Part shown: positions 1 to 10,053 of the stretch, one piece after another
Layout of the letters: every line of letters begins with the position of its first letter
Numbering within the stretch: position 1 is the first letter of the stretch
Assembly (NCBI RefSeq): GCF_964186625.1
Contig: NZ_OZ075108.1
Coordinates: 62,001-126,000 of the forward strand
DNA from: Asticcacaulis sp. MM231
GTDB lineage: Bacteria > Pseudomonadota > Alphaproteobacteria > Caulobacterales > Caulobacteraceae
Length of the DNA: 64,000 nt
Direction of reading: 5' to 3'
The notes under the pieces: model-generated
What the model was told of the DNA's origin: nothing
Database searches by the model: none
What the model saw: the letters and a program-made list of their open reading frames with translations, nothing else
Position numbers and translations under genes: made by a program

Positions 1-723
1 AATGCCGGGCTTTTGCTTGCGGCCCCACTGGGCGGCCTGCACCGCGCCGCGCGCGAACAGCGTGCGGTCGCGGGCGCTGTGCGAGAAGGTGATGATCTCG
101 TCTTCCGAGGCGAACAGCACGGAGTGCTCCCCGACAATGCCGCCGCCACGAATGACCGAGAAACCGATATCGCCGTCCTTGCGCGCACCGGTGATGCCAT
201 CGCGCGCCGCCACCTTGACGTCCTTCAGATTGACGCCGCGCCCGTAGGCCGTGGCCTCGCCGAGCATCAGGGCCGTGCCCGAAGGTGCATCGACCTTGCG
301 CTTGTGGTGGCCTTCGAGGATTTCGATGTCCCAGTCTTTGGCGTTCAGGCGGGCGCTGGCCTGTTTGAGCAGGCCGATCATCAGATTGACGCCGAGCGAG
401 AAATTACCCGACTGGATAATCACCACCTCGTCGGCATAGAGCGCCAGCCGATCCTGCTGCTCCGGCGTGAACCCGGTCGAACCGATGACCTGCACGATGG
501 GGCGCGGACGGCTGAGGCCCTCGCTGGCGCAGGCCTCGCACAGCGCCAGTGACGCTTCCGGCGTCGAGAAATCGATCACCACGTCCGAGCGGGTGAGATC
601 GAACATGTCGCCCTGCTCGAAACGCGCCGATATGGTCTGTCCGGTTTCTTCCAGCACACGCCCGACGGCCTGACCCATACGGCCTTTGGCGCCATTGATG
701 GCAAAACGTGTAGTCGCGGACAT
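1..723 (-). CDS. dapB: 4-hydroxy-tetrahydrodipicolinate reductase, 3' end cut by window edge
   Basis: DapB reduces the dipicolinate intermediate with NAD(P)H in the lysine/diaminopimelate pathway, so it feeds both lysine and peptidoglycan synthesis in the cytoplasm. Translating the minus strand from the ATG at 723 gives MSATTRFAINGAKGRMGQAV, which contains the GxxGxMG nucleotide-binding loop. Further on, GHHKRKVDAPSGTA is the family signature, with the catalytic His pair and the Lys-x-Asp-Ala-Pro-Ser-Gly-Thr substrate site. The reading frame is open to base 1 and ends ..RKQKPGI, so about ten C-terminal residues lie outside the window. It follows dnaJ in the same orientation, as in many alphaproteobacteria, but about 400 bases of repeat-bearing DNA lie between them. 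Identity is very secure. Confidence 0.95.
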   Translation of the reverse strand, partial: MSATTRFAINGAKGRMGQAVGRVLEETGQTISARFEQGDMFDLTRSDVVIDFSTPEASLALCEACASEGLSRPRPIVQVIGSTGFTPEQQDRLALYADEVVIIQSGNFSLGVNLMIGLLKQASARLNAKDWDIEILEGHHKRKVDAPSGTALMLGEATAYGRGVNLKDVKVAARDGITGARKDGDIGFSVIRGGGIVGEHSVLFASEDEIITFSHSARDRTLFARGAVQAAQWGRKQKPGI

Positions 724-830
724 GAGCAGGCCTTGTGCGTGAAGGAGGTCTTTCCCGAATAGGCATAAGGCTGCGTGAGGTCAACCGCCGAGTTGCTAAC
801 CAAGGCCCTAGCGAAATGCTCTTAATCTTC

Positions 831-1000
831 CCCTCTCCCCATGACTATGGGAGAGGACGGGAGCCGAGTGAAACGAAGGCGACCGGGTGAGGGGCGCTTT
901 CGCAAGTTGACATAAGCCCCTCACCCGACATTCTGCGGCCTCGCCTTGCCTGTCGTCCTCTCTCCTCGTGTGAGGGGAGAGGGGAGAGGGGAGAGGGGAA
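831..1000. repeat. palindromic intergenic repeat (gggtgagggg type)
   Basis: The gap between dnaJ and dapB holds an imperfect inverted repeat. The outer arms are runs of cccctctccc / gggagagggg and the inner arms are CGGGTGAGGGGC (884-895) and GCCCCTCACCCG. The right arm carries three tandem ggggaga units. It resembles the element at 53843-53947, so it is probably one copy of a dispersed non-coding repeat. I see no gene in this gap. Confidence 0.6.
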
Positions 1001-1116
1001 GTAAAGACAGTTCACGCCATCGAGAAAAGACAGCGGCGTCGCCAGGGAGGTATAAAATAGAAAATCCCGCCAGTTGAACACCGACGGGACTTCCAAACCT
1101 TACCGCGATTCCGGTC

Positions 1117-1136
1117 CTAGGGGCTTGCCCCTAGGC
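1117..1136 (-). terminator. hairpin at the dnaJ stop codon
   Basis: The palindrome CCTAGGGGC-tt-GCCCCTAGG has 9-bp perfect arms and contains the dnaJ TAG stop. It probably ends or protects the dnaJ transcript. There is no clear U-run, so intrinsic termination is not certain. Confidence 0.45.
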
Positions 1137-2303
1137 GTTGGCGCCGGTGATATCTTCCCAGAAACGCTTGGCCTTATGCATAAAGCCTTGCGACTGGGCA
1201 TAGGACTGCTCCTCGGCCAGGGTGGCGAATTCCTTCATCAGCTCCTTCTGGCGGGCCGTCAGGTGCTTTGGCGTCTCGATGAACAGCTCAACGATCAGGT
1301 CGCCCTTGTGCTTGGAATTGAGCACCGGCATGCCGCGGCCCTTGAGCTTGACTTTATGGCCGGTCTGGGCGCCTTCAGGCACCGCGATCTGCAGCTTGCA
1401 CTGGCCATCGCAGTTTTCGCCGCCCATCAGGCAGGGCACTTCGAGCTCACCACCTAGAATGGCCTTGGTCATCGGCACCGGGATCGAGCAATGCAGATCG
1501 GCGCCATCGCGCTCGAAGATCTCGTGATCGGCCACGGTGAGGAAGATATAGAGGTCGCCCTTGGGGCCGCCCTTATGGCCGGCCTGACCCTCACCCTTGA
1601 GCAGGATGCGCGCGCCGTCATCGACGCCGGCCGGGATGCGGACCTTGAGGGTCTTGTTCTGACGCACCTGACCATGACCATTACAGTTGGTGCAGGGGTC
1701 CTTGATCATCTGGCCCTGGCCGTTACAGGTCGGGCAGGTGCGCTCCACGGCGAAGAAGCCGTTCGAGGCGCGCACACGGCCCTGACCGCCGCAGGTCGAG
1801 CAGGTGACGGGCTTTGTGCCGGGCTTGGCGCCCGAGCCATGGCAGACTTCGCAGGTCATGGTGGTGGGGATATCGAGCTCGACATCTGCGCCCTTATAGG
1901 CCTGCTCCAGCGTGATTTCGTAATCGGCACGGACATCGGGCCCGCGCTGCGCGCCTTGCGGCCCACGGCGCTGCTGCTGGCCGAAGATATCGCCGAACAT
2001 TTCAGAGAAGATGTCCTCGACGTTCGAGAAGCCTTGCGCCCCGCCGCCGAATCCACCGCCAAAGCCGCCTTGCTGGCCGTTTACGCCCTCGTGGCCAAAG
2101 CGATCATAAGCGGCGCGCTTCTGGGCGTCCGACAGCACGCTGTAGGCTTCATTGACTTCCTTGAAACGCGCTTCGGCCCCGCTGTCGCCCTGATTGCGAT
2201 CGGGATGGTGCTCCATGGCCTTCTTGCGGAAAGCCGATTTGAGGATCACCTCATCGACCGTGCGCTCAACGCCCAGCACTTCGTAATAGTCACGCTTGCT
2301 CAT
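1131..2303 (-). CDS. dnaJ: chaperone protein DnaJ (Hsp40)
   Basis: DnaJ is the co-chaperone that delivers clients to DnaK and stimulates its ATPase. The 390-aa product has the J domain with the HPD motif at residues 33-35, a Gly/Phe-rich linker at about 70-110, four CxxCxGxG zinc-finger repeats ([32 protein letters not shown]) and the C-terminal substrate-binding region. The open frame extends 11 codons further upstream, but the conserved start [11 protein letters not shown] corresponds to the ATG at 2303. It lies 181 bases downstream of dnaK with an intercistronic hairpin between the two, which suggests one heat-shock operon with reduced read-through into dnaJ. Confidence 0.97.
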   Translation of the reverse strand: MSKRDYYEVLGVERTVDEVILKSAFRKKAMEHHPDRNQGDSGAEARFKEVNEAYSVLSDAQKRAAYDRFGHEGVNGQQGGFGGGFGGGAQGFSNVEDIFSEMFGDIFGQQQRRGPQGAQRGPDVRADYEITLEQAYKGADVELDIPTTMTCEVCHGSGAKPGTKPVTCSTCGGQGRVRASNGFFAVERTCPTCNGQGQMIKDPCTNCNGHGQVRQNKTLKVRIPAGVDDGARILLKGEGQAGHKGGPKGDLYIFLTVADHEIFERDGADLHCSIPVPMTKAILGGELEVPCLMGGENCDGQCKLQIAVPEGAQTGHKVKLKGRGMPVLNSKHKGDLIVELFIETPKHLTARQKELMKEFATLAEEQSYAQSQGFMHKAKRFWEDITGANA

Positions 2304-2393
2304 ACAACTCGCCCCGATGGCAGGCCCATAACGCATCGCTCTCGCGGCGTGGCGGCCTCATCTGTCAATGTCAGGAAGGTTTTGTGGCCGAAA

Positions 2394-2420
2394 GGCGGCA
2401 AGGAGTCAAACCTTGCCGCC
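2394..2420 (-). promoter_or_regulatory. intercistronic hairpin between dnaK and dnaJ
   Basis: GGCGGCAAGG and CCTTGCCGCC form a perfect 10-bp stem with a 7-nt loop. Reading on the minus strand, the stem is followed by a short TTT. It lies downstream of dnaK and upstream of dnaJ, where a partial terminator or RNA-stability element could set the DnaK:DnaJ ratio. The structure is seen in the sequence; the role is inferred. Confidence 0.5.
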
Positions 2421-2484
2421 TCTTCGTCCGTGAGGCGCGGCGCCATGTGATCACCAGATGGCCATGGCGCGCGCATACAGGGTC

Positions 2485-4389
<1,905 letters not shown>

Positions 4390-4469
4390 GGGTTTAAGTC
4401 TGCTCCGTTAAGGCGAATGGTCTGGTGCGGCCTTATGTGAGGCAAGCGCCGCGAATGTCCATCCCCGTT

Positions 4470-4495
4470 AAGATGAAAGTGGATGCTTTTTCAAG
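4470..4495 (-). promoter_or_regulatory. sigma-32-type heat-shock promoter of dnaK
   Basis: On the minus strand CTTGAAA (4495-4489) is followed after 13 bases by CATCTT (4475-4470). This resembles the RpoH -35 CTTGAAA and the core of the -10 element. It lies about 80 bases upstream of the dnaK ATG, which fits known heat-shock control of dnaKJ in alphaproteobacteria. The -10 lacks the full CCCC start, so the match is partial. Confidence 0.5.
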
Positions 4496-5118
4496 CCCCC
4501 TTGGTAAGAAGGATGCCTGAAAGCTGTAGCCGATATGGGTTATGCGAACGAAGTCGCAAGAGGAATGGCCCCAAAATTTTTAAGGTCACCAGGGTCGCAA
4601 GGGTGCGAGGCACCCTTGACCCGGATACGCGACAGCGCGCGCTGCACCGCCTCACCTTGTACCTCCCCTCTATACCTCCCCGCTTGCCGGGGTTTTCAGC
4701 CTCGAAAAGCTCCCTCGTCTGGGCATTGGCCTCTCTAGTCGCTACAGCGGCATCTAAGGCAGCTTTGGTCGCAAATCGCACTGAATATGAGAGAGAATGC
4801 GACAAAACCTGTTCCTACAGTGCCGACAATTCCAGTCCACATTGTCCATCCGGCAGATTTCTCCGCAGCTTCTACGTTGCGCCTATCCAAATCAAATCGG
4901 CTATCTTTTCCTGTATTGGGCTGCTCATTGGATGCTGCAGCATCACCTGCGGTTATATGCTGGCTTATTATCGTTGGGTGAGGGCACTCGCTGCGATAAG
5001 CTTGGCATTGGTTGCTTGGGGATTTGTGCTGTGGTTGGCTTTGTACGCTTAGACCCATTCCGGCAAGCAGCAACGTTATCCCAATCGCAAGTCCGACGTG
5101 CCAATAGCTTCTAAGCAT
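4491..5118 (-). pseudogene. small membrane protein, frameshifted and truncated
   Basis: The ATG at 5118 opens a frame starting MLRSYWHVGLAIGITLLLAG (signal anchor or TM1). A DRRNVEAAEKSAGWTMW segment and a second hydrophobic stretch (about residues 97-118 from this start) follow. Near 4775-4795 the frame shifts: the adjacent frame continues with FATKAALDAAVATREANAQT, the amphipathic Ala-rich helix expected after TM2 in this common two-TM alphaproteobacterial architecture. I do not know its function. Beyond about 4700 the second frame runs into palindromic repeat DNA (4590-4700), so the natural C-terminus seems lost. A single-base indel, real or a sequencing error, explains the break. The region is AT-richer than its neighbours, consistent with transfer. 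Confidence 0.5.
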
Positions 5119-5468
5119 TGTATGAAATAACCCGCCGTGAACTTTCCCTGATACGCTTACTACGCATGTTGACCTGATTCTCGTCAACCGCGAATGCAAC
5201 AAGCCCTCCACAAGCTAGGCGATAGTTACGCCCTTTCAGTCCGGCCACTAACGATAGCGGTAGCGTGCGATTGCCCTGAACTTCTGTGGTACCCATTCGC
5301 CCAAGGCCACAGGGGGTATGATTATTTCTTTTTGTAGAACAGTTCAGTTTTCTTACGTTGCTCGACGTAATGCTCCGTATTCCTCCGTAAGGGGCCACAT
5401 TCCAATTGCGCATTTAATCTGTGATGCTGCGCTGTTAGGGACGTCCTTACGAGTGCAGGCTGCAAATT
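5119..5468. other. intergenic region upstream of the IS66 remnant, no supported gene
   Basis: About 350 bases of lower-GC DNA. A 100-codon open frame on the minus strand (5111-5413) has no ribosome-binding site and no recognisable motif, and I do not call it. A GTAAG at 5387 could be the left tip of the IS66 element, but it matches the right tip only over the first bases. Confidence 0.4.
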
Positions 5469-5816
5469 ATGACGCGTGGAATTCTATTAAATGGCCCGGA
5501 ACGTCGGCGGAAATGGCATGATAGTCAGCGTCGCGAGATTGTCTCTCTGGCGTTTTCGCCTGGTTCGAGCGTGACAGAGGTTGCCCGGCAGTTCGATGTG
5601 GCGACAAGCCTGATTTACAGATGGCGGGATCAGTTTCTGGCGGCCAGCAGCGGCGTTTCTTTCAGTCCCGCTATACTTGCGGATGGGCCGGCGGGCGCTG
5701 GGTCAGAGTCAGGCGCGGGTTTGATAACAGTCGACTTCAAAATCGGCGCTCGTGTGAGCATTGGCGCTGGGGCTTCTCTTGAACTGGTCTCGGCGATCAT
5801 GAAGAGCTTGCGATGA
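5469..5816 (+). CDS. tnpA: IS66 family accessory protein TnpA (ORF1)
   Basis: This is the small helix-turn-helix protein encoded first in IS66 elements. The 115-aa product begins MTRGILLNGPERRRKW and contains VTEVARQFDVATSLIYRWRDQF, the classic IS66 TnpA recognition helix. It overlaps the next frame (ATGA at 5813-5816), as is usual for translationally coupled tnpA-tnpB. The protein looks intact, but the element around it is defective, so it is probably not mobile by itself. Confidence 0.85.
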   Translation: MTRGILLNGPERRRKWHDSQRREIVSLAFSPGSSVTEVARQFDVATSLIYRWRDQFLAASSGVSFSPAILADGPAGAGSESGAGLITVDFKIGARVSIGAGASLELVSAIMKSLR

Positions 5817-6058
5817 TCCCCATCGGTTCGGGCGCTAAAATCTGGATTGCCACAGGTCACTTCGATATGAGGAAAGGCATGACTGGACTGTCCTTGTTGG
5901 TCCAGGAACATCTTCACCGACAGCCCTTCGCCGGCGATGTCTATGTCTTCCGGGGGCGTATCCTCGCGCGTATTGCAGAGCATCCCGCTCGACGTCTTGA
6001 TGAACTCCTGCCCTGGAACTGGCATCCCTTAACCCAAAGCAAGACAGAGGCGGCCTGA
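5813..6058 (+). pseudogene. IS66 tnpB 5' part fused to tnpC 3' end
   Basis: Residues 1 to about 47 are TnpB (IS66 ORF2): MIPIGSGAKIWIATGHFDMR followed by KGMTGLSLLVQEHL and GDVYVFRGR. TnpB should then continue with the WYDGDG-type segment. Instead residues about 48-81 read ILARIAEHPARRLDELLPWN, the C-terminal signature of the IS66 transposase TnpC (IS66_C domain). The join is in frame, so a single internal deletion removed the rest of tnpB and almost all of tnpC. The product cannot catalyse transposition. Confidence 0.8.
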
Positions 6059-6771
6059 TGGCTTACCGAGACAGCACATTCTTCACTTTAAAATATGTCG
6101 CCCAGCAGCTTGAGGAAGACGAAGATCTCCTACGCGAAATAACCATAGAAATGTTCTCTGAGGACGGTTGCTTTACCGTTTACGACGATTACCCAGCCGA
6201 TGAAACAAAGGAGTTGATTACTGTTTTTAACACAGATGGGATGGACACGTCACACGACATCGCCGCCGACCTGACACCGCTCGAACAGCGCCGGGAGCGT
6301 CTGCGCGCTTTTGCTGAGCGCGTGCTGGAAGCCGTCGAAGCCCTGCCCATGCCGAAAAATGCCGTCGACAGCGAGCGCACCCTGCGAACCATCACGGCCG
6401 CCGACCGGATGCTGGTCCAGATTTACAGCAAGGTCAGCGCCGCAGCTACAGTCCTGCCACAGGTGACCAGTCCGGTCGTTTATACGCCCAGCAAGCCTGT
6501 GCGTGACGCCATCAGCGCTTTTGAGGCGCGCATGGCCAGGCCGCCCCAAATGACGCCCCAAGTGACGCCGCAACCCGCGCAACTCGCCATGGAAGAAGCG
6601 CCTTTCGTCTATAGCTATCACGAGGAAGAGATCGACGACGTGGCGGAGGCAGAGGCCGAACCGCTGTCACCCGAAGCCCTCGCCGCGCTCGATCTCGAAA
6701 AGCGCACCAATGACATTTTTCAGGCCTATCTCGAAGCCCGCGCGACTGAGACCGATACAGAGCCGCCTTAA
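6058..6771 (+). CDS. hypothetical protein, probably chimeric at the IS66 boundary
   Basis: The 237-aa product has no function I can name. Its ATG (6058) overlaps the stop of the IS66 fusion ORF and lies inside the presumed right tip. Residues 1-61 (TLKYVAQQLEEDEDLLREIT, then EMFSEDGCFTVYDD) resemble, from memory, a small protein often found beside IS66 elements, and are coded by AT-richer DNA. From the ATG at 6241 (MDTSHDIAADLTPLEQRRER) codon use becomes GC-rich like the host. The remainder is an acidic, Pro/Ala-rich protein with an N-terminal helical part. I infer that a host gene starting near 6241 was joined in frame to IS66-linked sequence. It may equally be one intact gene. Confidence 0.55.
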   Translation: MAYRDSTFFTLKYVAQQLEEDEDLLREITIEMFSEDGCFTVYDDYPADETKELITVFNTDGMDTSHDIAADLTPLEQRRERLRAFAERVLEAVEALPMPKNAVDSERTLRTITAADRMLVQIYSKVSAAATVLPQVTSPVVYTPSKPVRDAISAFEARMARPPQMTPQVTPQPAQLAMEEAPFVYSYHEEEIDDVAEAEAEPLSPEALAALDLEKRTNDIFQAYLEARATETDTEPP

Positions 6772-6777
6772 CCTGCT

Positions 6778-6905
6778 CCTCCCTATCGCAGATGGGGAGG
6801 TGGCATCGAGCCTCTTGGCGAGATGACGGAGGGGCGCCCCCGTAGTTAGAAAGAGCCCCCTCCGGCGGGACTACGCCCGCCACCTCCCCCGCTTTGCAGG
6901 GGAGG
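6778..6905. repeat. palindromic intergenic repeat (cctccc/ggggaggtggc type)
   Basis: The two arms face each other. The left arm reads cctccc-loop-ggggaggtggc..gacggaggggc. The right arm, reverse-complemented, reads tcctcccc-loop-ggggaggtggcggg..ggagggggc. Each arm is itself a small hairpin. Similar sequence recurs at 57079-57234 and partly at 4655-4700. It fills the gap between two convergent genes, where it might also act as a terminator. Confidence 0.6.
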
Positions 6906-6991
6906 ATAAGACGTCCCAAACCCCAAACCAAAAAGCCCCTACCGCAGATCGCGGCAGGGGCCAAAAGCACGTCAAACACAGGGGCCAACCC

Positions 6992-7330
6992 TTACAGGCG
7001 CGTCCAGACCTGCGACTTGCAGAACACCTTCAGCACGCAGCCCTGCAATTTGAGCTGGCCAGCGCTCACCGCCGCCGAGCCCTCATAGGTCTTGTCGTCC
7101 TTCGGATCGGTGATCTGGCCGTTATAAAGCCCGCCATTGCCCTTCATATGGCCGATCTGCTTGTTGGCGTACTTGCCGTTGACCAGGGTGATGCAAAACC
7201 CTTCCGGGCAAGGCGCGATGCGGGCGGTATCGCCGGCCTCGGTCTTCCAGTTGCCCTCGATCGGCTCGGCGGCGATCGCCGAACCGGCCCACAGCGCCAC
7301 AGCGCTCACCAGTAAAATCTTACGCATCAT
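6992..7330 (-). CDS. secreted DUF2147-type protein
   Basis: The 112-aa product begins MMRKILLVSAVALWAGSAIA followed by AEPIEGNW, a clear Sec signal peptide cleaved after Ala-Ile-Ala-Ala. The mature part has the DUF2147 pattern: GNWKTE near the start, ITLVNGKYANKQIG, a DPKDDKTYEG loop and a C-terminal LKVFCKSQVWTRL. Two Cys pairs suggest periplasmic disulfides. The open frame reaches further upstream, but GGAGG lies six bases before the ATG at 7330. The family's biochemical role is unknown. It diverges from a FadL-type porin across an operator-rich region, so the two may be co-regulated. Confidence 0.8.
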   Translation of the reverse strand: MMRKILLVSAVALWAGSAIAAEPIEGNWKTEAGDTARIAPCPEGFCITLVNGKYANKQIGHMKGNGGLYNGQITDPKDDKTYEGSAAVSAGQLKLQGCVLKVFCKSQVWTRL

Positions 7331-7405
7331 GGCCGTCCTCCACTTTGTTGCCTTGCGGGCGGCGGGTCTGTTGGCTTTTGCGCACAAAGGCCCCGCGGCC
7401 CGGAT

Positions 7406-7504
7406 TTGACGTCTACGTAACCTTGCCCTGACAAGAATGTCAATTTTACGCTTCTACACGAAAAGTTGACACTCGCGTCAACAATTGGCTTGACGTCCAC
7501 GTAA
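7406..7504. promoter_or_regulatory. three palindromic operator-like sites between the DUF2147 and fadL-like genes
   Basis: TTGACGTCTACGTAA (7406-7420) and TTGACGTCCACGTAA (7490-7504) are near-identical palindromes whose centres are 84 bases (8 helical turns) apart. Between them TTGAC-N6-GTCAA (7466-7481) is a third related inverted repeat. Such ACGT-centred palindromes resemble operators of fatty-acid or branched-chain degradation regulators (LiuR/FadR-like) in proteobacteria. That link is inference; the repeats themselves are plain in the sequence. Confidence 0.6.
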
Positions 7505-7634
7505 GGCAAGTGAGAAAATACCGTTCAATCCGCGTCACAGAAACGCCGGACGCGCCGTGGAATTCCTCCCCCCGAATTCCCACCGCGACACGTCCAGATC
7601 TTACGCAGTGGAATTCGCTACAGGAGTAACGCAT

Positions 7635-8939
7635 ATGCAATCCCTCAAAATCACAGCCCTTGCGGCTGCGTCGGCGCTCGCCCTTATGGCTGGCCTCACC
7701 CCCTCCGCTCAGGCGGGTGGCTTCTACCTCCAGGATCTTTCGGCCAAGCAGGCCGGCAACGCCTATTCCGGCGCCGTCACCGCCGGGGGCGCCGACGCCC
7801 TGTGGTGGAACCCGGCTGCCATCGCCGGCTCAACCACCAAGGACCTGAGCTTCGGCGCCGCCTATATCGCGCCCAAGGGCAGCGTCGATGACACCGGCTC
7901 GGTCATCGTGCGCCCCGGCCAGGCCGCCGCCTCGGTGGGTGGCAATGCCTCATCGAAAGACCCGATCGCCAACGGCGTCCTGCCCAATGGCTCGTTTTCG
8001 ATGCCGCTCAATGACCGCGTCGCCATTGGCGTCACCGTTACCGCCCCTTACTCTTTCGAGACCAATTACGAAACCGGTAGCTGGGCGCGTTACGAAGCCG
8101 ACAAGACCCGCCTGACCACGATCGACATCCAGCCGACCATCGCTTTCAAGGTCAATGACTGGCTGAGCCTCGGCGTCGGCCTCAATGCAGAATACACCAA
8201 GGCGACGCTCAACAACGCCCTGCCCAACCTGTCGCCCCTGCTGGCCGATGGCGCTCAAACGCTGGAAGGCGATGGCTGGGACTATGGCTATTCGGTCGGC
8301 GCCCAGGCGCATCATGACAGGATTACGGTCGGCCTAAGCTACAAGTCGGCCATCAAGCACGAACTGAGCGGCGACCTGACGGTTTCCGGCCTACTCAGAC
8401 CCCTCGCCACCTCCAACGGCACCACGGACGGCCTGTCGGCCACCTTCAGCACCCCGTCGCAAGCCATGCTGGGCGTCACCTTTCAAGCCACCGACAAGCT
8501 GGCCCTGCACGCCCAGGCCATCAGCTTCGGCTGGAGCGAATTTGACGCCATCACCATCAGCGGGTCGGTCTCCCAGTCCATCCCGGAAGATTACCGCGAC
8601 ACGGTCAGTTTGGCGATTGGCGGCGATTACGTGATCAATCCGAAGTGGACGGTCCGCGCCGGTATCCAGTCCGACCCGACCCCGACGCGCGATGGTCACC
8701 GCGACGCCCGCGTGCCCGACGCCGACCGCATGGATTACGCCGTCGGCACCAGCTATCAGATGACGCCCAATTTCGCCATCGATGCCGCCTTCACCTATGT
8801 CGCCTTCGACAAGAGCACGCTCAGCACCACCACCGCGGCCTATGCCGGCACCGCCGTCCAGACCGCGGTCGTCATCAAGGGTGAGCTTAACGACGCCAGC
8901 GCCATGGTGCTGGCGGTCGGTGGCCACTACACCTTCTAG
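7635..8939 (+). CDS. OmpP1/FadL/TodX family outer-membrane transporter
   Basis: FadL-type proteins are 14-strand outer-membrane barrels that pass long-chain fatty acids or other hydrophobic compounds. The 434-aa product has a signal peptide (MQSLKITALAAASALALMAG..AQA) followed at once by GGFYLQDLSAKQAGNAYSGA, the FadL N-terminal hatch, with the WWNPAAIA motif shortly after. The C-terminus ends in Phe (VGGHYTF), as outer-membrane barrels do. CAGGAG lies eight bases before the ATG at 7635; the upstream extension of the frame is ignored. Operator-like palindromes precede it, suggesting substrate-controlled expression. The substrate cannot be read from the sequence. Confidence 0.9.
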   Translation: MQSLKITALAAASALALMAGLTPSAQAGGFYLQDLSAKQAGNAYSGAVTAGGADALWWNPAAIAGSTTKDLSFGAAYIAPKGSVDDTGSVIVRPGQAAASVGGNASSKDPIANGVLPNGSFSMPLNDRVAIGVTVTAPYSFETNYETGSWARYEADKTRLTTIDIQPTIAFKVNDWLSLGVGLNAEYTKATLNNALPNLSPLLADGAQTLEGDGWDYGYSVGAQAHHDRITVGLSYKSAIKHELSGDLTVSGLLRPLATSNGTTDGLSATFSTPSQAMLGVTFQATDKLALHAQAISFGWSEFDAITISGSVSQSIPEDYRDTVSLAIGGDYVINPKWTVRAGIQSDPTPTRDGHRDARVPDADRMDYAVGTSYQMTPNFAIDAAFTYVAFDKSTLSTTTAAYAGTAVQTAVVIKGELNDASAMVLAVGGHYTF

Positions 8940-8952
8940 GCAGCCGTACTTT

Positions 8953-8980
8953 AAGGGGAGCCTCACAAGGGGCTCCCCTT
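8953..8980 (+). terminator. terminator hairpin after the fadL-like gene
   Basis: AAGGGGAGCC and GGCTCCCCTT form a perfect 10-bp stem with an 8-nt loop, directly between two convergent genes. It probably stops transcription from both sides. Confidence 0.7.
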
Positions 8981-8988
8981 TCTGCGCC

Positions 8989-10011
8989 TTATCCCCCGCA
9001 GGATTCGCGGATGACGAGTTGCGTCGGTATGCGCGTCATCTCCACCGGCTCATTGTCGATCAGGGCCGCTAGCGTATCGACCAGAACCCGGGCCGCTGTT
9101 GTGGTGTCCTGACGCACGGTCGAGAGCGTGGGGTTGATGCAGGTGCAGGCCCACAGGTCGTCAAAACCCATCACCGACACGTCCTTCGGCACATGCAGGC
9201 CGCGCTTTTGCAGGCTCTGGATCGCACCGATGGCCAGCAGGTCGGTGACCGCGAAAACGGCGTCAAACTGAACGCCTTCATCGAGCAGACGATCAATCGC
9301 CGCCGCGCCTTCTTCGCGCGAGATAAAGCAATCGATCGCCAGGGCCGGATCGGGGGTCAGGCCGGCCTCGACATGGGCGCGCTGGTAACCCCTGAACCTT
9401 TCGAAAAACTCCGAATGATGCTCCGAGGCCTCGCCCAAAAACACGATACGCTTGCGGCCGAGTTTGATCAGGTGCTCGACCGCCGAATGCGCGCCCTCCT
9501 GGTTTTGTGAGCCGATGAAGAGGTTGGGCGTTTCAGGCATGACCGGTCCGAACACCACCCACGGCTCACCGACCTGTTGCAGCACGGCGACCCGGCGCAA
9601 ATAGGATTCAAAATCGCGGTAGCCGAGGAAGATGATGCCATCGGCGCGGCGCGAAAAACCATAGTCGGCGCCCCAGTCGGCATCGGCCTTTTGCAGCGAC
9701 ATCAGCACATCAACGCCCTTGGAATTGGCGTAGTCGAGGATGGAGCCGATCAGTGGCAGGAAGAAGGGATTGATGCGGTTGTCGGACTGGTCGAGGTCTT
9801 CGGAGACCAGCACGGCGATGGTGTTGATCTTCTTGGAGCGCAGCTTCCGCGCATTGATATCGACGGTGTAGTTGAGCTGGGTGGCGGCATCGAAAACGCG
9901 CTGGCGCACCGCTTCGCTGACCGAGGCGGCGCCCGAAAGCGCCCGCGACACGGTGGCCTGGGAGACGCCTGCAAGCGCTGCGATATCGAAGGAGGTGGGG
10001 CGTTTCATCAT
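8989..10011 (-). CDS. LacI/GalR family transcriptional regulator
   Basis: The 340-aa length is typical of LacI proteins. The N-terminal helix-turn-helix reads SFDIAALAGVSQATVSRALS with the hinge following at NYTVDINARKLRS, then a periplasmic-binding-protein-like effector domain (NTIAVLVSEDLDQ... onward). Members usually repress sugar-use genes and bind a sugar or sugar phosphate. The effector is unknown here and no sugar operon is adjacent. The gene is followed convergently by the fadL-like gene and preceded by a palindrome at 10031-10051 that may be its own operator. The start MMKRPTSFDI fits; the second Met is equally possible. Confidence 0.9.
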   Translation of the reverse strand: MMKRPTSFDIAALAGVSQATVSRALSGAASVSEAVRQRVFDAATQLNYTVDINARKLRSKKINTIAVLVSEDLDQSDNRINPFFLPLIGSILDYANSKGVDVLMSLQKADADWGADYGFSRRADGIIFLGYRDFESYLRRVAVLQQVGEPWVVFGPVMPETPNLFIGSQNQEGAHSAVEHLIKLGRKRIVFLGEASEHHSEFFERFRGYQRAHVEAGLTPDPALAIDCFISREEGAAAIDRLLDEGVQFDAVFAVTDLLAIGAIQSLQKRGLHVPKDVSVMGFDDLWACTCINPTLSTVRQDTTTAARVLVDTLAALIDNEPVEMTRIPTQLVIRESCGG

Positions 10012-10030
10012 GTGGCTTTTTGTAGTTTCA

Positions 10031-10051
10031 CCGGATCATTACATGATCCGG
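10031..10051. promoter_or_regulatory. palindrome upstream of the LacI-family gene
   Basis: CCGGATCA-ttaca-TGATCCGG has perfect 8-bp arms and lies 19 bases upstream of the regulator's start. An autoregulatory operator is the simplest reading. It does not have the CG-centred form usual for LacI operators, so another factor or an RNA hairpin is possible. Confidence 0.4.
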
Positions 10052-10053
10052 AT

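Larger units (their letters stand above)
5469..6066 (+). mobile_element. internally deleted IS66-family insertion sequence
   Basis: The segment holds tnpA and the start of tnpB, then jumps directly to the last codons of tnpC. Most of tnpB and nearly all of the tnpC transposase are missing. The right tip is probably the GCTTAC at 6061-6066 directly after the tnpC stop, as in many IS66 elements. The left tip is uncertain (possibly 5387). About 2 kb is missing compared with a full IS66. Confidence 0.7.

Noticed and set aside
5111..5413. 100-codon minus-strand frame
   Set aside because: No ribosome-binding site, overlaps the start of another reading frame, and no motif.
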